From: Paraburkholderia solitsugae
Lineage (GTDB): Bacteria > Pseudomonadota > Gammaproteobacteria > Burkholderiales > Burkholderiaceae
Reading direction: 5' to 3'
Length of the DNA stretch: 34,633 nucleotides
Assembly (NCBI RefSeq): GCF_013177695.1
Contig: NZ_WOEY01000182.1
Span: forward strand, 1-34,633
The notes below the pieces were generated by a model. That model worked only from the letters and a program-made list of their open reading frames with translations, did not search any database and had not been told where the DNA came from. Every line of letters starts with the position of its first letter. Within the stretch, counting starts at the first letter, position 1. The position numbers and the translations under genes are program-made. This document shows positions 1 to 8,452 of this stretch, piece by piece.

Positions 1-21
1 GGAGAGTTCATGAGCGGCGCT

Positions 22-597
22 TCATTTGAGCGAATCTGCCGACGCGATGACGGCACGCGCGACTTCAGCGAGTTTGACGCCCTGGTTCATGGCGCGCTTG
101 CGCAGGTTGGCGTACGCGGCGTGTTCGGTGATCTTCTGTTGATCCATCAGCAGGCGTTTGGCACGATCGATCAGCTTGCGTTCGGCGAGTTCGTTTTCGG
201 CTTGTGCGAGGCGTTCGCGCAACTGCGACTCCTGTGCGAACCGTGCGAGTGCGACTTCGAGAATCGGCGCGAGCCGTTCCGAGGCGAGACCCTCGACGAG
301 GTAGGCCGTGACCCCTGCACCGACTGCGTCGCGAATCAGTTGCTGGTTCGCATCGTGACTGAACATCAGCACCGGACGTGGCGCGGTGGCGTTCATGACC
401 GCGAGTTGTTCGAGCGTGTCGCGCGATGGCGATTCCGTATCGATGATGATGACATCTGGCCGTTCGTTTTCGACTACGCGATGCAGCGCTTGTGGCGTCG
501 CGGTGCCCGCGAGCATCTCGTAGCCGAGCCGTGCGAGCGCATTGCGCAGATCGCCAATGGGCTTATCGGTATCGGTGACGAGGAGGACGCGTAGCAT
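22..597 (-). CDS. ANTAR-domain response regulator, NasT/AmiR-like
   Basis: This 191-residue protein has an N-terminal receiver-like domain (about residues 1-120) followed by an ANTAR RNA-binding domain (about 125-188). ANTAR proteins of the NasT/AmiR type act as antiterminators by binding paired hexanucleotide hairpins in leader RNA, and NasT controls nitrate assimilation genes. The acceptor aspartate in the segment VIIIDTES is present. The conserved receiver lysine is replaced, since the segment reads YLVEGL, as is usual in NasT-like receivers that may not be phosphorylated. The start is the ATG opening MLRVLLVTD; the reading frame continues 57 codons upstream but that extension does not resemble a receiver. 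A nitrate-sensing partner (NasS) and transporter would be expected nearby but fall outside the window, so the NasT assignment rests on domain order only. Confidence 0.85.
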   Translation of the reverse strand: MLRVLLVTDTDKPIGDLRNALARLGYEMLAGTATPQALHRVVENERPDVIIIDTESPSRDTLEQLAVMNATAPRPVLMFSHDANQQLIRDAVGAGVTAYLVEGLASERLAPILEVALARFAQESQLRERLAQAENELAERKLIDRAKRLLMDQQKITEHAAYANLRKRAMNQGVKLAEVARAVIASADSLK

Positions 598-676
598 GGA
601 GTGTGGCTGAGACGACAGGATACAGATAGAGCAACAGGCGTGCCAGGCGGCGAGCGCTGCGATAAGACCAGTGCAG

Positions 677-2542
677 TCACGGGTCTGTGAGCAGTTCAGG
701 CAACGGTGTCTGCACCGGCGCGGGGCATGCGAGCGGCATGCACCGAAGCGGCGCGTCGCGCCATTCAATGAGCGCGTTGCACACCTCGTCGAGAATCGGG
801 CCCCACTCGCCTAATTCCCGCTGACGGAACAGGCGCATCGACGGATACCACGGGCTATCGGTTCTGCCGGTCAGCCATCGCCACTCAGGATAGGCGGGCA
901 CGATCACCCATACAGGCAGTCCCGCCGCGCCGGCCAGATGAGCGACCGACGTGTCGACGGTAACAAGCAGGTCGAGCGTCTGCAGTATCGCTAGCGTGTC
1001 TGTAAAGTCGTTGATCGCGGGGCCCAGTGTATGCAGGTCGTATTCGTGTGCCAGGTCTTCGCTTTCATGCTCGTGGACGCCTTTCTGGACCGAGTACCAC
1101 GTTATGCCGCCAAGTCCGAAAAGTGGCTTCAGCGCGGCCAGTTGGATAGACCGGTAACGGTCGAGAACATGGTGAGGGTTGCCGGCCCACACTACGCCGA
1201 CGCGTTTGTTTTGCGCCTGCTTGTTGGCTTGTGGAATCGCTTCGATATAAGTCTTCCAATGACCTAGTTTTTCCGGCGTTGCCGCGAGGTAGGGCATGGC
1301 AATCGGAAGCATGGGTAAATCGAGTTTTGTATGTTCCGGCATCCTTAGCATGTGACACCAGTAGTCATATGGGCCGGGAGGTAGGGTAGTGAATACGGTT
1401 TGCACATCTGTCATGCTCGCGGCCAGTTCCGCGATCGGCTGACTGACCAGTACATCTACTGCAGCACCTTGACGATTCAACCATTCGGCGAATCTAAGGA
1501 ACTGGATTTCATCGCCGCGCCCCTGTTCGCCGATGAGCAGGAACCGGCATCCTGCGACGGGTTCGCCATGCCACTCGGGGAAACCTGGGCGAATCTGTTC
1601 ATTTTCCGTGCTGGGGAGCGCGTAAAACCATCTGTACCTCTTCCAGCCTTCTTCGAGCTCACCAAGGGCAAGCTGCACACCGGCAAGATGAAATTGCAGG
1701 TACGGGTTGTCCGGCAGAAGCCGGGCTGCTTCAATACTGTGTGGCCGACTTTCGGCAACGTTGCCGGTGATGCTGAGTGCTCTTGCCGCGTTGTGATGCA
1801 GAAGCGGGTGTTGCGGATCGACGACGAGTCCCTGCCGGGCCACGCTAAGCGCTTCGCTGAAGCGGTCGTGGGTGTTCAACACGTAGCCTAGTGAATTAAG
1901 CGTATCGGCATTGTCCGCAAAGCGGGTTCTGACCTGCTCGATCGCTTCATCGAGCTCACGCTTGTGGCCGGCTTTGACCAGCGCTGCGATCAGGTCGAGT
2001 CCGTCTTGCGGGCTTGCCGGGTCGAGCATCCACGCGCGCAACCAGTAGTCCGCAGCGTCATCGATCTTCCCGAGCTCCGTGCAGATCCGGGCCAGCGCAC
2101 GAACGGCGTGGTGCACGCCCGAATCGATCTCAATGGACTTTTCATAGTGGGCCATTGCCTCATTGAGACGGCCAGACAGCCGCAGGCAGCCGGCAAGGTT
2201 CCGGTGAAGACTGGCGCTACTGCCCGCCAGGCTGATCGCTCGACGATAGGCTGCTTCAGCCGATGCATGGTTGCCCTTCAGCGCTGCAAGCAGGCCCGCA
2301 TGCTCCCACAATTCAGCCCGCTCAGGGGCGGCCTGCAATGCCTGTTCCAGGTATCCCCGCGCGCGATCCATTTCATCCATATGAACACAGGCGAGTCCCA
2401 TACGGTGCAGCGCGTGTGCGTCGCGCGGGCGCACGGCGAGCACCTGGCGGTAACCGTTCATCGCCTCGGTCATCCGTCGCGCGGAAAAATGCGCATCTGC
2501 ACGCGCGACGAAAGTGTTCACGTCTGCGTCATCGTGATTCAT
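677..2542 (-). CDS. TPR-repeat protein with C-terminal glycosyltransferase-9-like domain
   Basis: The 621-residue protein has roughly eight or nine tetratricopeptide repeats in residues 8-310, with recurrent patterns such as EAMxxYxxxLAVRPRDAHAL and AExxYRRAISL. A C-terminal domain of about 300 residues resembles the heptosyltransferase/ADP-heptose (GT9) fold: GVVWAGNP near the start of its second half and LVTVDTSVAHLAGAAG near the end are the characteristic sugar-nucleotide binding motifs. No signal peptide is visible, so it should be cytoplasmic. The ATG start was preferred over an upstream TTG because TPR-like sequence begins just after it; no strong ribosome binding site is visible. It lies 76 bases downstream of the secreted protease gene on the same strand and 79 bases before the ANTAR gene. 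TPR-GT fusions often modify proteins or surface glycans, but the acceptor here is unknown. Confidence 0.85.
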   Translation of the reverse strand: MNHDDADVNTFVARADAHFSARRMTEAMNGYRQVLAVRPRDAHALHRMGLACVHMDEMDRARGYLEQALQAAPERAELWEHAGLLAALKGNHASAEAAYRRAISLAGSSASLHRNLAGCLRLSGRLNEAMAHYEKSIEIDSGVHHAVRALARICTELGKIDDAADYWLRAWMLDPASPQDGLDLIAALVKAGHKRELDEAIEQVRTRFADNADTLNSLGYVLNTHDRFSEALSVARQGLVVDPQHPLLHHNAARALSITGNVAESRPHSIEAARLLPDNPYLQFHLAGVQLALGELEEGWKRYRWFYALPSTENEQIRPGFPEWHGEPVAGCRFLLIGEQGRGDEIQFLRFAEWLNRQGAAVDVLVSQPIAELAASMTDVQTVFTTLPPGPYDYWCHMLRMPEHTKLDLPMLPIAMPYLAATPEKLGHWKTYIEAIPQANKQAQNKRVGVVWAGNPHHVLDRYRSIQLAALKPLFGLGGITWYSVQKGVHEHESEDLAHEYDLHTLGPAINDFTDTLAILQTLDLLVTVDTSVAHLAGAAGLPVWVIVPAYPEWRWLTGRTDSPWYPSMRLFRQRELGEWGPILDEVCNALIEWRDAPLRCMPLACPAPVQTPLPELLTDP

Positions 2543-2618
2543 TGCTTGCCCGTGGGGGGAAGTAGGCCCCCTGCGATCCGCAGCCGCGACGCAGGGGCGC
2601 AATTCCGGCGTAGCCGAT

Positions 2619-4724
2619 TTATTGCGTATAGGTGGCCAGGAGAGAAACGCCGCTCAGTTTTGTACTGGCGCTCAATATGCCGTAGTAAGTTCCGGCTACT
2701 GGGTTGGTGATCGTGCAGGTGGCGGCCCCACCTCTGACCATAACGGACTCACAGTCAGGATGGAGCGTGGATGGCGTACCGGCTCTGACATACAGTGTTG
2801 CGGTTTGGCTGGTCGTCCCTGGCGACAGGGTGAACGTCAGGCTCTTTACGCCCGGAGGAACAACCAGATCGTAATTCTGCATATCGCCGTTTTTCGCCGA
2901 GATCGTCAACGGAATGCCGGCGCTTAGGTCCGTAAGGGTTGGAGGAATGACCTGAAATGGGCGCGTCAGCTTGCTAACGGCCCCGGTGCTATCCGTCACC
3001 GTGAATGTGATTTCATAAGTGCCCGGATAGTCATAGTTCGCATAGGGAGCGACCGATTGCGTGCGCACCATATCAGGACCACCCGTGCCGAAATTCCAGG
3101 CCCATGACTTGATCGGCGCACCGCGGGCAGTGGACAGGTCCTTGCATGTCACTTGCATGATCGTCGTCGCTTCTGAGCACGTAAAATCGGCTGCCGCTGG
3201 AATCTTTCCAGACCTGGCGGCAATGACCGTTGCGTTCGCATCCAGAATGCCTGAGCCGATCGGTTGATCCGGTTTGCCGTTGGGAAACGGTTGCACATTC
3301 TGTGTCAGCAGGGCTCTCATTTCCGGAGAGGTCAGTGGCGTCGGCGCCACCGACTGAGCGAGTGCGATCACGCCGCTCACCATCGGTGCCGCCATCGACG
3401 TGCCGTCCATGTATGTGTAGCCTTCGGTGCCCGGCGCGGCGGTTCCGTTGTTATAGGTGGACCAGATTGAGTCGCCAGGCGCGGCAATATCGACAGTCTG
3501 TCCGTAGTTCGAAAGAACCCACTTCAAACCGGGGCGGTTGCTGCCGCCGACACTGATAACGTTCCGGCAATTTGCCGGCGTAAAATTCGTTGCGCTGTTG
3601 CCATCGTTGCCAACTGCTGCAACGACAACGGCGCCCCGACTGACAGCGTAGTCAATGGCGTTCTGAAACGTCATGCCGCAGGAACCCCCACCGCCGAGGC
3701 TCACATTAATGACCTTCGCCGGGTAGGCGTTGTTGGGGACACCCGACACGCTCCCGCCAGCGGCCCACGTCACGCCGTCTGCGACGTCGGATGTAAAACC
3801 TCTTCCGCAGGCATTCATGACCCGGACCGGGACGACCTTTGCGGCGGGCGCAATCCCGGCTATACCAACGCCGTTGTTGGTCTGCGCGGCCATGATGCCC
3901 GCGACGTGGGTGCCGTGCCAGACGACCGGGCATGTCTCCGTCGTGATACCCGGATTCGTGCCGTCGCCGCCCCGGTTGTTCGCGGTGAAATCGTACCCAG
4001 GCAGGATATTGGCATTCAGGTCGCTATGATGGGTCACGCCATTGTCTATCATCGCGATCACGGTCCCGGCGCCGTTAGCCATGTCCCAGGCGCCCTCTGC
4101 CCGTATTCCCGCCGTGGTGACGCCGGGTTTCTGGTTCGAGGTTAAGCCCCACTGCATGCCATATTCCGGGTCGTTTGGCGCCATTGTTACGGACATAGGT
4201 GTATCGGGCTCCACATACTCGACGTCAGGGTCCGATGCAATGGCGCGCATGAACGCTTTGGCATCTCTCGCGTTCAGCTTGTGTTCCGTTGTAACCACAT
4301 CAGCCCCAATGCCCATGCGGCGCACATGGCGCGCTTTCGCGGGGAAGGCGTTCGTTAGGCGGTCCAGTCTTGACTGGACTGCAGAGGTTGATCCGCGTTC
4401 AGCGGTGCCGGTCTTGTACTTGACGATGAAGCGGTCATTGGATGCGTCCGAAGACAGGCCGCTCACATTCATCTTCAACGACGATTGCAGGGGAACGGTG
4501 CTGGACGCCGCCGCTAGTGCCGCCGCCCTTTCCAGAGTCGGTGTTGTTTCGGAAGTTGTATCGACGCCGCTGTCTCCGCCACATGCTGCGAGTGCCAGCG
4601 AAAGCGAAAGACAGGCAGCGCTTGCAAACACACGACGTGCATTTGCTTTCGACCACAGAGCGCCGATTTCCGCAAAGGTTATGGGAGAACCGTACCGCTT
4701 GCTCATACGTCTCTGTTTTTGCAT
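2619..4724 (-). CDS. Secreted S8 (subtilisin-like) serine protease, lipoprotein, with PKD and PPC domains
   Basis: The 701-residue protein begins with a basic N-terminus and a hydrophobic stretch ending in the lipobox LAAC (Cys48), which predicts a lipoprotein. An inhibitor-I9-like propeptide (about 97-175) is followed by the S8 catalytic domain, with Asp227 in IAMIDNGV, His270 in WHGTHVAG, oxyanion Asn373 in VGNDG and Ser443 in DGTSMAAP. A PKD-like domain (about 505-585) and a bacterial pre-peptidase C-terminal domain (about 605-695) follow. The catalytic set is intact, so an active extracellular or outer-membrane-anchored protease is expected. The start at MQKQRRMSK is supported by AAGGGA seven bases upstream; MSKRYGS six codons later is the alternative. 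The hexamer array at 4879-4944 lies about 155 bases upstream. Residues are spaced as in the burkholderial MprA/kumamolisin-like S8 proteases with PKD domains. Confidence 0.92.
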   Translation of the reverse strand: MQKQRRMSKRYGSPITFAEIGALWSKANARRVFASAACLSLSLALAACGGDSGVDTTSETTPTLERAAALAAASSTVPLQSSLKMNVSGLSSDASNDRFIVKYKTGTAERGSTSAVQSRLDRLTNAFPAKARHVRRMGIGADVVTTEHKLNARDAKAFMRAIASDPDVEYVEPDTPMSVTMAPNDPEYGMQWGLTSNQKPGVTTAGIRAEGAWDMANGAGTVIAMIDNGVTHHSDLNANILPGYDFTANNRGGDGTNPGITTETCPVVWHGTHVAGIMAAQTNNGVGIAGIAPAAKVVPVRVMNACGRGFTSDVADGVTWAAGGSVSGVPNNAYPAKVINVSLGGGGSCGMTFQNAIDYAVSRGAVVVAAVGNDGNSATNFTPANCRNVISVGGSNRPGLKWVLSNYGQTVDIAAPGDSIWSTYNNGTAAPGTEGYTYMDGTSMAAPMVSGVIALAQSVAPTPLTSPEMRALLTQNVQPFPNGKPDQPIGSGILDANATVIAARSGKIPAAADFTCSEATTIMQVTCKDLSTARGAPIKSWAWNFGTGGPDMVRTQSVAPYANYDYPGTYEITFTVTDSTGAVSKLTRPFQVIPPTLTDLSAGIPLTISAKNGDMQNYDLVVPPGVKSLTFTLSPGTTSQTATLYVRAGTPSTLHPDCESVMVRGGAATCTITNPVAGTYYGILSASTKLSGVSLLATYTQ

Positions 4725-4878
4725 GTTTTTATCCCTTGTACGACATATAAAAAGGATTGCCTCTGTTTTTGTGCAGTAGTCGTGCTGTCGGCATAAGCCG
4801 GGACCGTAAGCCGCACGCCAGTCTTTGCTTCTCTGGCGCAGGCTATACAACGCGTAGATTAAGATTCCTAACTAATGA

Positions 4879-4944
<66 letters not shown>

Positions 4945-5345
4945 TTTGCGTGATACGTTACTTTCTGCCGCCGTCAGCCTGCTCGTTGCGTTCCGGTACC
5001 GCGCGAAATCAATAGCCTGGACGGGAAGATAATTTAGCTTGAATGAGATAATAAATAGCCTGATTGATATAAACAATCAGGCGTTTCTATTTATTCGTCG
5101 GACAACTTACTCAGTGCGTAAGACTATCGATGCCTGCTCGTGCAGGCTAAAGGGGCAACTCAGCCAGCCGACCGGGGGCGAGTGAGGATGTGAGACGAGG
5201 GAAATTGAAAATTTCGCGCAACGGTGGCAAGCGTCGCACCGTTGGCTGATTGATGGGTGATTCGCTATCTGTGCTGGCGATGCAGCGCCGGTGTGTGCGG
5301 GACCTCGCGATGAGGCTCGACGCGCACTCGCGCAGCGCTATCGAA
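4945..5345. other. Non-coding interval downstream of MFS gene
   Basis: About 400 bases between the hexamer array and the 3' end of the MFS gene. Reading frames here give arginine- or serine-rich peptides with no family resemblance. The only structure noticed is the inverted repeat at 5058-5082. The left part is markedly AT-richer than the surrounding genes. Confidence 0.6.
5058..5082. terminator. Inverted repeat, possible bidirectional terminator
   Basis: GCCTGATT at 5058-5065 and AATCAGGC at 5075-5082 form a perfect 8-bp stem with a 9-base loop. The flanks are AT-rich on both sides: GTTTCTATTT on the plus side and TATTTATT on the minus side. That resembles a weak factor-independent terminator in either direction. 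It lies about 265 bases beyond the stop of the MFS gene and upstream of the protease, so it could shield the protease promoter from read-through. Confidence 0.45.
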
Positions 5346-6584
5346 TCAATTCCATTCCCCATAACTCCGGGGCGAAAACAAAAAACTTACTGCAATCATG
5401 GCAACAACGCTAGCAGCGAGGGTGATCCAGGCAGCCCCAAAGCCGCCGCTCCAACCCCGGGCAATCCCGGCCAAAACGGGGGCAACGGCCGCCAGAATGA
5501 ACCCGACACCCTGAGTGAATGCGACGAGCCTTCCCGCGACGCGATGATCCGCCGAATGATCCATGGCTGTGACGAGCGTCAACGAAAACGTCCCGCCAAG
5601 TCCGGCGCCGGCAACGCCGACCCAGACCAACGGCGCTGCGTCGGGCCACAAAACCAATCCGAGCAACCCGGCAAACTGGGCGGACAAACCTAGCACCAGC
5701 CACGGCCGCCGATCCCGAAACGGTGCCGCAGCAAGCGGCAACAGCAAAGCTGATGCAGCCTGAAACACCGTCATGCTGGCAAGCAGCGAACCGCTATCCG
5801 CGACACTCACCCCGCGCTGCTGGTAGAACGCCGGTAACCAGGCGACGAGCGTCGTATATCCGCCGTTGACGATCCCGAAGTACAAGCCGAGCGTCCAGGC
5901 GCGCCGCTTGCGCCACAGCGGAAAAGTCACCGCATCTGCGGGAGCGCGCTGCGCCGCGGGGCCATGCAAAGGTCCGCGGTTCAAATCCAGCCAGCACAAC
6001 AACGCCCCGAGTGCGGGTATAGCCCATACCGCGAGCCCTGCATGCCACGACCCCATCGTTGCGCTCACCCAAGGACTCAAGCGCGCCCCCAAGCCGCCAC
6101 CGCCCATGATCGCAGCCGAGAAAACCCCCATCGCGAGCGGCACGCGCGCATGAAAACGCTGCTTCATGACAGCCGGCAGCAGCGCCTGAATTGCCGCGAC
6201 GCCGACGCCCGCGAGCGCCGCCGTCAACAGCAAGGTCCCACCACTTGCCGCCATCCAGCGCGCACCGCAAGCCAGCGCGATCGCCAGCAAACCGAGCGCG
6301 ACGCCGCGTGTTTCTCCGATTGAACGGGTTAGCGCGCCGGCACCGAACGCGCCGATGCCCATCGCGACGACCGGCAGGCTGGTCAGCAACGAGGCGCCAT
6401 AAAAGCTCAACCCGGTTGCCGCGCGGATCGTCGTCATCAATGGACTGATCGACGTCAGCAAGGGACGCAGATTGATGCCGATCACCACGATCACGCCCAG
6501 CCATAAGGCGTCCCGCCACGTCAGCGCGTGGGATGCATCGTTGGCGTCAGTACGGACCGGAGTGGCGCTGGAGTGCGAATTCAC
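5346..6584 (-). CDS. MFS transporter, CynX/NimT family
   Basis: A polytopic membrane protein with about twelve hydrophobic segments. The first segment contains INLRPLLTSISPL, a signature of the CynX/NimT (cyanate permease-like) branch of the major facilitator superfamily, where the usual form is FNLRP(A/L)xTS. The start chosen is GTG opening VNSHSSATP, which gives 412 residues, the usual family length, with an AGG six bases upstream. An in-frame ATG at 6713 would add a 43-residue basic tail, but it overlaps a probable operator palindrome at 6703-6712. The gene is divergent from a GntR/FCD regulator, which probably controls it. The substrate is unknown; the family includes cyanate, nitroimidazole and small aromatic acid exporters or importers. 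Confidence 0.85.
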   Translation of the reverse strand: MNSHSSATPVRTDANDASHALTWRDALWLGVIVVIGINLRPLLTSISPLMTTIRAATGLSFYGASLLTSLPVVAMGIGAFGAGALTRSIGETRGVALGLLAIALACGARWMAASGGTLLLTAALAGVGVAAIQALLPAVMKQRFHARVPLAMGVFSAAIMGGGGLGARLSPWVSATMGSWHAGLAVWAIPALGALLCWLDLNRGPLHGPAAQRAPADAVTFPLWRKRRAWTLGLYFGIVNGGYTTLVAWLPAFYQQRGVSVADSGSLLASMTVFQAASALLLPLAAAPFRDRRPWLVLGLSAQFAGLLGLVLWPDAAPLVWVGVAGAGLGGTFSLTLVTAMDHSADHRVAGRLVAFTQGVGFILAAVAPVLAGIARGWSGGFGAAWITLAASVVAMIAVSFLFSPRSYGEWN

Positions 6585-6702
6585 GATGGACCTGAAGGTG
6601 AGGGGTGAGCGCCGCCGTAAGCGCGAAAAAAGCTGCGCGATCGTGGCGGCATGGTTGTGAAAGAACGTCGAACGAAGTGAAAAATCCGTTCCCGGTTCGT
6701 TT

Positions 6703-6735
6703 TGGTCAACCATAATAACCTAGAATGGTTAACCA
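6703..6735. promoter_or_regulatory. Paired palindromes, probable GntR/FCD operators
   Basis: TGGTCAACCA at 6703-6712 and the perfect palindrome TGGTTAACCA at 6726-6735 lie between the divergent MFS and GntR genes, with centres 23 bp apart, close to two helical turns. TGGT/ACCA half-sites are typical for FCD-type GntR regulators. A TATTAT hexamer on the minus strand (6712-6717), one mismatch from the sigma-70 -10 consensus, lies between the two sites and would place MFS transcription under their control. Binding is inferred, not shown. Confidence 0.6.
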
Positions 6736-6852
6736 TTTAGCTGATGTCCGGTATAGATAACACGCTACCCGCGTGGCGCTTGCCGTCCGCCGCTTGCCGT
6801 CCGCCGCCGCTAGAATGCGGGGCGATATCGCTCCGTTTCCGTCACTGAACTC

Positions 6853-7596
6853 ATGGCTCCACGTTCCCGAAATCCCTCGTCTGCCGACGCAGAAACGCCG
6901 CTTCACACCGCGATCGGCGATGACTCGATCAGCGTCGAGGAGCGCGTTTACGCGTCGATCACTGCAGCGTTGTTGCAAGGCCGTCTGCGGCCGGGCGCGC
7001 AACTGGTCGAGCGCGACCTCGCCGCGGCGTTCGGTTGCACGCGCGGCGCGTTGCGCAAGGTGCTGGCGCGGCTGGGTTTTGAGGGCAAGCTGGTGCTCGA
7101 GGCGAATCGCGGCGCATTTGTGCCGTCGCCATCGGAAGAAGACATTCGTCAGGTGTATCGCGCCCGGCAGATTGTCGAGGCGGGCATCGTCGCGGCTTTG
7201 TGCGGGAGTTTGAGTGCGGCTCACCAGCGCCGCCTGCGCGCCCATGTGCGCAGCGAAGAGAAGGCGTCACGCGCCGGCGCTATCGAGGAATCCGTGCGGC
7301 TCGCGGGCCAGTTTCATGTGTTGTTGACGGAACTGGCGGGCGGGACGGAATTGCTCGGCCTCGTTGGGCAACTCGTCGCGAAGACCGAGTTGTACAAGCC
7401 GTTGTTCGACCCGTCGAAGGGTTCGACCTGTTCCGCGGACGAGCATAGGCAGATTATCGAAGCGCTCGACGCGGGAGACCTGCGTGCGGCACTGGATACG
7501 ATGCGCGAGCATCTGTCGGCGTTGGAGGAGCGGGTGGTCGAGCAGGTGCGCAAGAGCGCCGCAGGAGAGGATCTCGGTGCGGTGTTCGGCGTGTAG
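6853..7596 (+). CDS. GntR-family transcriptional regulator with FCD domain
   Basis: The 247-residue protein has a winged helix-turn-helix of the GntR type (about 27-95), including GRLRPGAQLVERDLAAAFGCTR-like sequence with the pattern LxxGxLxPGxxLxExxLA. The C-terminal FCD effector domain spans about 100-235. Histidines in QFHVLL, DEHRQI and REHLSA are positioned as in the metal-binding FCD pocket that binds small organic acids. The start is an ATG without an obvious strong ribosome binding site. It is divergently transcribed from the MFS transporter and probably represses it and itself through the palindromes at 6703-6735. The ligand cannot be told from the sequence. Confidence 0.9.
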   Translation: MAPRSRNPSSADAETPLHTAIGDDSISVEERVYASITAALLQGRLRPGAQLVERDLAAAFGCTRGALRKVLARLGFEGKLVLEANRGAFVPSPSEEDIRQVYRARQIVEAGIVAALCGSLSAAHQRRLRAHVRSEEKASRAGAIEESVRLAGQFHVLLTELAGGTELLGLVGQLVAKTELYKPLFDPSKGSTCSADEHRQIIEALDAGDLRAALDTMREHLSALEERVVEQVRKSAAGEDLGAVFGV

Positions 7597-7765
7597 AAAA
7601 GGAGGGGCAACTCAGCGACGCCGCAGCGCGCCGCTCAGGCTCGAGTCAACGAGTCAAGCCGGAGAAGGCGCGCGAAAGGCTTCGCGAACAAACTGAACAG
7701 CAACAATCGACCACGCCCGGACCGATCATGAGGCAACTCAATGAGCGGTCAGCGTGCCGCCAGCC

Positions 7766-8038
7766 TTAACGGCGACGGAATTGCGTGTTGCGTGCGCCGC
7801 CGCCACCGGTGGCGCGCTCGTCTTTGTGACGGAAATTGATCCGGCCTTTGGTCAGATCGTAAACCGACAGTTCCAGCGTGACGCGGTCGCCCGCGAGAAT
7901 ACGGATGTGGTTCTTGCGCATGCGTCCGGACGCGTAAGCGCCAACCACGACGCCGTTGTCGAGCGTCACGCGGTAACGACTATCCGGAAGTACTTCGTCG
8001 ACGATGCCGTCAAGTTCAAGCAGTTCTTCTTTCGCCAT
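7766..8038 (-). CDS. infA: Translation initiation factor IF-1 (second, extended copy)
   Basis: The 90-residue protein has the S1-like OB fold of IF-1: MAKEELLELDGIV at the N-terminus, then NGVVVGAYASGRMRKNHIRI and GDRVTLELSVYDLTKGRI. IF-1 binds the ribosomal A site on the 30S subunit during initiation. Canonical IF-1 is about 72 residues; this one has an extra tail of about 18 residues rich in Gly and Arg (ATGGGGARNTQFRRR). It is not next to ribosomal protein genes, so it is likely a second infA copy, as is known in Burkholderia. AGGAGTTATGC precedes the ATG. The tail might add RNA affinity or tune cold or stress translation; that is inference. Confidence 0.95.
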   Translation of the reverse strand: MAKEELLELDGIVDEVLPDSRYRVTLDNGVVVGAYASGRMRKNHIRILAGDRVTLELSVYDLTKGRINFRHKDERATGGGGARNTQFRRR

Positions 8039-8170
8039 GCATAACTCCTGGTCGATGGGATAAGTGGGTGTTGGCCACGCAGCTAAGCCCGGCGCAACAT
8101 CTGATACGGTTAACAGTTGGCTTTCAGGCCATCTGCGTTGCGGCAACAGCTGATTCGCTGATAGTACCGC

Positions 8171-8452
8171 TCAAAGATCGGCGACGGACTGGCCGTCTAC
8201 GCGGCCGTCGATCAATTGCTCGGCGTGGGCCATGCACGCAATGCGCGCCTTGCCCGTGCCGTCAAACGGAAACAGATACTGCAGACGGAACACACGCCCG
8301 TCGGCCGCCGGATTGGCGCCCACGCGGCAGATGCGCACCGACGCGTCGTAGCCTGCGTCCGGATTGCGGCCCGTAGTAGCACCCGCCGGACGGCGCGGAT
8401 AGACGAGCGGATGAATTTCGTAACCCTTGTACGTCTTGACAACTGAATTCAT
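8171..8452 (-). CDS. Conserved hypothetical protein, 93 aa
   Basis: A small soluble protein beginning MNSVVKTYKGYEIHPL. It contains the segment RNPDAGYDASVRICR and a C-terminal half with FRLQYLFPFDGTGKARIACMAHAEQLIDG. No signal peptide, transmembrane helix or known catalytic motif is visible. Codon use matches neighbours, and the reading frame is well kept in a GC-rich context, which supports a real gene. The wording of its start (YKGYEIHPL) recalls small burkholderial proteins of unknown function. It lies upstream of infA on the same strand, separated by about 130 bases, so co-transcription is possible but unproven. Confidence 0.7.
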   Translation of the reverse strand: MNSVVKTYKGYEIHPLVYPRRPAGATTGRNPDAGYDASVRICRVGANPAADGRVFRLQYLFPFDGTGKARIACMAHAEQLIDGRVDGQSVADL

